Of a stretch of 64,000 nucleotides of DNA, positions 62,994 through 64,000 are shown piece by piece. Made by a program: the position numbers and the translations under genes. Within the stretch, counting starts at the first letter, position 1. Every line of letters starts with the position of its first letter. Under the pieces are notes generated by a model, which had not been told where the DNA came from, made no database searches, and saw nothing but the letters and a program-made list of their open reading frames with translations. The DNA comes from Saprospiraceae bacterium (GTDB taxonomy: Bacteria > Bacteroidota > Bacteroidia > Chitinophagales > Saprospiraceae), in the NCBI GenBank assembly GCA_016714895.1, contig JADKBV010000001.1:744001-808000 (forward strand). The letters are read 5' to 3'.

Positions 62994-64000
62994 TTACACG
63001 CCTTCCCACATCAGGAATGCCTTCAAAAATCCATCTATCTCTCCATTAAGGACAGCATCTGTATTTCGGGTTTCAAATCCGGTTCTGTGGTCTTTTACCC
63101 TACGGTCGTCCAAAACATAAGAACGAATCTGAGATCCCCATTCATTTTTCATCTTTCCGGACTCAATTTTGGCTTTCTCTATTCTTTGTTTTTCAAGTTC
63201 TACCTCATAAAGCCTTGACCTCAACATTTGCATGGCCTTATCACGATTCATGTGTTGGGACCTTTCCTGCTGACATTCGGCGGTGATTCCCGAAGGAATG
63301 TGTTTTACCCTTACGGCGGATTCTGTCTTGTTGACGTGCTGACCACCGGCTCCCTGTGCCCGGAAGGTATCCCATTCAAGATCAGCAGGATTGATGTCAA
63401 TTTCTATGGTGTCATCGATCATAGGATGGACGAAGACACTGGCAAAAGAGGTCATTCTTTTTCCTTGGGAATTGAAAGGACTTACCCTGACCAACCGATG
63501 AACTCCGTTTTCACCTTTGAGCATGCCAAAGGCGTATTCGCCGGTAATCTCCAAAACAACAGACTTGATACCTGCCACATCACCATATACCCTGTTAAGT
63601 TCTGAAACGCCAAAACCGTTTTTATCTGCCCACATGGTAAACATACGAAGTAACATATCTGACCAATCACATGCTTCCGTTCCACCGGCTCCGGCATTGA
63701 TTTCCAGAATACAATCCAGGGCATCTTCAGGTTGGTCCAGCGTGGTGCGGAATTCTATATCATCCAGCAATTGCTGAGCTTCCTTATATTTGGCATCCAC
63801 TTCTTCTTCTGAAGCTTCACCTTCTTTTTGAAACTCCATCAACACTTCAGCATCATCTATTGCTGATTGAATGGTTTTGTACGTTTCAATCCATTTTTTA
63901 TGATCCTTGATTTCTTTAAGAACAGCTTCTGCTTTTTCGGGATTTCCCCAAAAGGTTGGATCTAATGTCAGTTGTTCTTTTTCCGGTAATTGATTGATTC
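62994..64000 (-). CDS. prfB: peptide chain release factor 2, 5' end outside window
   Basis: RF2 ends translation at UGA and UAA. The frame continues past 63845 to the window edge without a stop, adding LTLDPTFWGNPEKAEAV, the usual RF2 N-terminal helix region. The visible part has the RVSPFNSQGKRMTSF segment (SPF anticodon-like tripeptide) and the catalytic GAGGQHVNKTESAVR. CQQERSQHMNRDKAMQ is also conserved. The region where an RF2 frameshift site would lie is outside the window. Confidence 0.94.
   Translation of the reverse strand, partial: INQLPEKEQLTLDPTFWGNPEKAEAVLKEIKDHKKWIETYKTIQSAIDDAEVLMEFQKEGEASEEEVDAKYKEAQQLLDDIEFRTTLDQPEDALDCILEINAGAGGTEACDWSDMLLRMFTMWADKNGFGVSELNRVYGDVAGIKSVVLEITGEYAFGMLKGENGVHRLVRVSPFNSQGKRMTSFASVFVHPMIDDTIEIDINPADLEWDTFRAQGAGGQHVNKTESAVRVKHIPSGITAECQQERSQHMNRDKAMQMLRSRLYEVELEKQRIEKAKIESGKMKNEWGSQIRSYVLDDRRVKDHRTGFETRNTDAVLNGEIDGFLKAFLMWEGV

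Noticed and set aside
62994..64000. Programmed frameshift in prfB
   Set aside because: The region around codon 25, where the site would lie, is outside the window.

Overview
The window reads as chromosomal DNA of a member of the Bacteroidota, most likely the Saprospiraceae or a close relative. The basis is low GC, TAnnTTTG promoter boxes close to start codons, several large secreted proteins ending in type IX secretion (T9SS) sorting domains, a SusC-like TonB receptor, and lipid A/Kdo genes. No rRNA, tRNA, CRISPR array or integrase was recognised. Both ends cut genes: a YceI-like gene on the left and prfB on the right.

Layout. 1-6.3 kb: small envelope proteins, fabI, two paralogous lipoproteins, an outer-membrane barrel, then the LPS genes waaA and rfaE1. 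6.5-9.7 kb: a PA-domain T9SS protein, followed by a collapsed, frameshifted copy of it and a palindromic repeat. 9.7-15.1 kb (minus): a deoxynucleoside catabolism operon, deoA-deoC-ALDH-deoD, in which a two-domain aldehyde dehydrogenase probably removes the acetaldehyde made by DeoC. 15.2-20.8 kb: a double CbxX/CfxQ-type AAA+ protein, a small secreted protein, lpdA and a phosphodiesterase.

20.8-34.2 kb is an AT-rich accessory island. Three accessory units (a protein resembling EF-G domain IV, a RloA/RloB-type pair, and a TIR-STAND protein) each lie behind a copy of the same 230-290 bp leader. Each leader has a 10-bp palindrome, a TATATTTG box, an ACGTTT-type repeat and a 24-26 codon ORF. A HigB/HigA-type toxin-antitoxin pair, a secreted alpha/beta hydrolase and a duplicated secreted protein lie between them. 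The rest of the island holds imperfect palindromes, a 306-bp tandem repeat, a 97-bp inverted-repeat element and a decayed minisatellite. The leader-plus-cargo arrangement is the most unusual thing here, and the cargo suggests a defence island.

34.2-47.5 kb: a GNAT enzyme, a DoxX/MauE-like membrane protein and four large T9SS cargo proteins, including a nine-repeat Cys-rich protein and a pappalysin-like metalloprotease. A 218-bp MITE-like element has inserted exactly at the stop codon of the repeat protein. 48.2-64 kb: housekeeping genes (SDR reductase, TonB receptor with an apparent signal-peptide frameshift, truB-uppP-DUF3098, exonuclease/GIY-YIG fusion, PAP2 phosphatase, phosphoglucosamine mutase, two class V aminotransferases, ribD, prfB).
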